Below, piece by piece: positions 63,899 through 64,000 of a DNA stretch of 64,000 bases. The notes beneath the pieces are model-generated. The model was not told the DNA's origin, did no database searches, and saw nothing but the letters and a program-made list of their open reading frames with translations. The stretch comes from Mycolicibacterium sp. J2. Its GTDB lineage: Bacteria; Actinomycetota; Actinomycetes; Mycobacteriales; Mycobacteriaceae. The translations under genes and the position numbers were made by a program. Within the stretch, counting starts at the first letter, position 1, and every line of letters begins with the position of its first letter. The stretch is taken from positions 62,001-126,000 of the forward strand of contig NZ_JAPFPY010000006.1 in the NCBI RefSeq assembly GCF_026240945.1, in the 5' to 3' direction.

Positions 63899-64000
63899 CG
63901 CAGGCCCGCCAACACAATCAGCGGAGACGTTCTCGCGGCCTCGTACAGCGCGTGCTTGCGCAGCATCTCTTGGCGCGCAAGCACTACGACTTCTCTTAGC
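63895..64000 (-). CDS. C-terminal fragment of a phage protein
   Basis: The last 34 codons of a - strand gene that begins beyond the window; its stop overlaps the next start (ATGA). It reads LREVVVLARQEMLRKHALYE near the edge, a helical tail. It shows that the operon continues to the right. Confidence 0.55.
   Translation of the reverse strand, partial: LREVVVLARQEMLRKHALYEAARTSPLIVLAGLR

Larger units (their letters stand above)
52940..64000. mobile_element. Prophage or phage-satellite-like element integrated in eccC4 (right end outside window)
   Basis: From the eccC4 junction to the window edge the genes are phage-type: HNH nuclease, small terminase, prohead protease, tape measure, and short overlapping unknown genes. 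No integrase is in view; it may be beyond 64000. Two opposing modules (53.2-55.4 kb on +, 56.2-64 kb on -) are separated by a hairpin-rich non-coding stretch. Portal, capsid, large terminase and tail-tube genes are not seen between the genes where they would be expected. Confidence 0.85.

Overview
The window is high-GC, densely coding actinobacterial DNA and looks like a chromosome segment of an environmental, fast-growing mycobacterium (Mycolicibacterium-like). The evidence is a complete mce operon, several DUF732 secreted proteins, the ESX-4 genes esxT/esxU/eccC4, and the glmM-rpsI-rplM neighbourhood that adjoins ESX-4 in Mycobacterium tuberculosis (Rv3439c to Rv3447c).

1-8.8 kb (+ strand, one SDR on -): a CoA-ester/oxidative catabolic cluster with a DUF35 OB-fold protein, a thiolase-like lipid-transfer protein, an acyl-CoA synthetase broken by one extra base, two SDR dehydrogenases, a cytochrome P450, a TetR regulator and an enoyl-CoA hydratase. 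8.9-21.2 kb (all -): a single long mce operon, read from high to low coordinates as yrbEA, yrbEB, mceA to mceF (mceB frameshifted), a Mce-associated membrane protein, several exported accessory proteins, and a MceG-type ATPase at the end. Together these should form one envelope-spanning lipid or sterol importer feeding the neighbouring catabolic genes. A promoter with an adjacent palindrome lies near 21.5 kb. 21.9-28.1 kb: two divergent DUF732 genes, then a TetR-controlled set (double CaiB-type CoA-transferase, aldehyde dehydrogenase, MaoC-like hydratase), with the same 17-bp operator-like motif upstream of the regulator and upstream of its target.

28.3-32.3 kb: Rv3439c/Rv3440c-like genes, glmM, rpsI and rplM. 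32.5-48.7 kb: a glycerol/1,2-propanediol island lying between rplM and esxT. It holds propionyl-CoA synthetase, diol dehydratase reactivase (two subunits), B12-dependent diol dehydratase (gamma-alpha-beta order), a FhuF-like Fe-S protein, a LuxR-type regulator, CobA/SUMT, a glycerol facilitator, a HbpS/GlcG-like protein, glycerol kinase, DUF779, an aldehyde dehydrogenase and a GAF-domain regulator. Three promoters in the island share the tandem element GTTGCA-N5-GTTGCA. No microcompartment shell genes are visible. 48.9-52.9 kb: esxT, esxU, the Rv3446c-type gene and the 3' part of eccC4.

52.94-64 kb: a prophage or satellite-like element that interrupts eccC4 inside its first ATPase domain and runs off the right edge. 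It has a + strand module of four overlapping genes (one zinc-rich, one ADP-ribosyltransferase-like) and a - strand, almost gapless operon: HNH nuclease, small terminase, several 50-140 aa proteins, prohead protease, a triplicated-repeat protein, tape-measure protein and a CxxC protein. Within the visible part it has no large terminase, portal, capsid or tail-tube gene. Between the two modules lies about 0.5 kb of non-coding DNA packed with hairpins and palindromes. No tRNA, rRNA, CRISPR array or insertion sequence was recognised.
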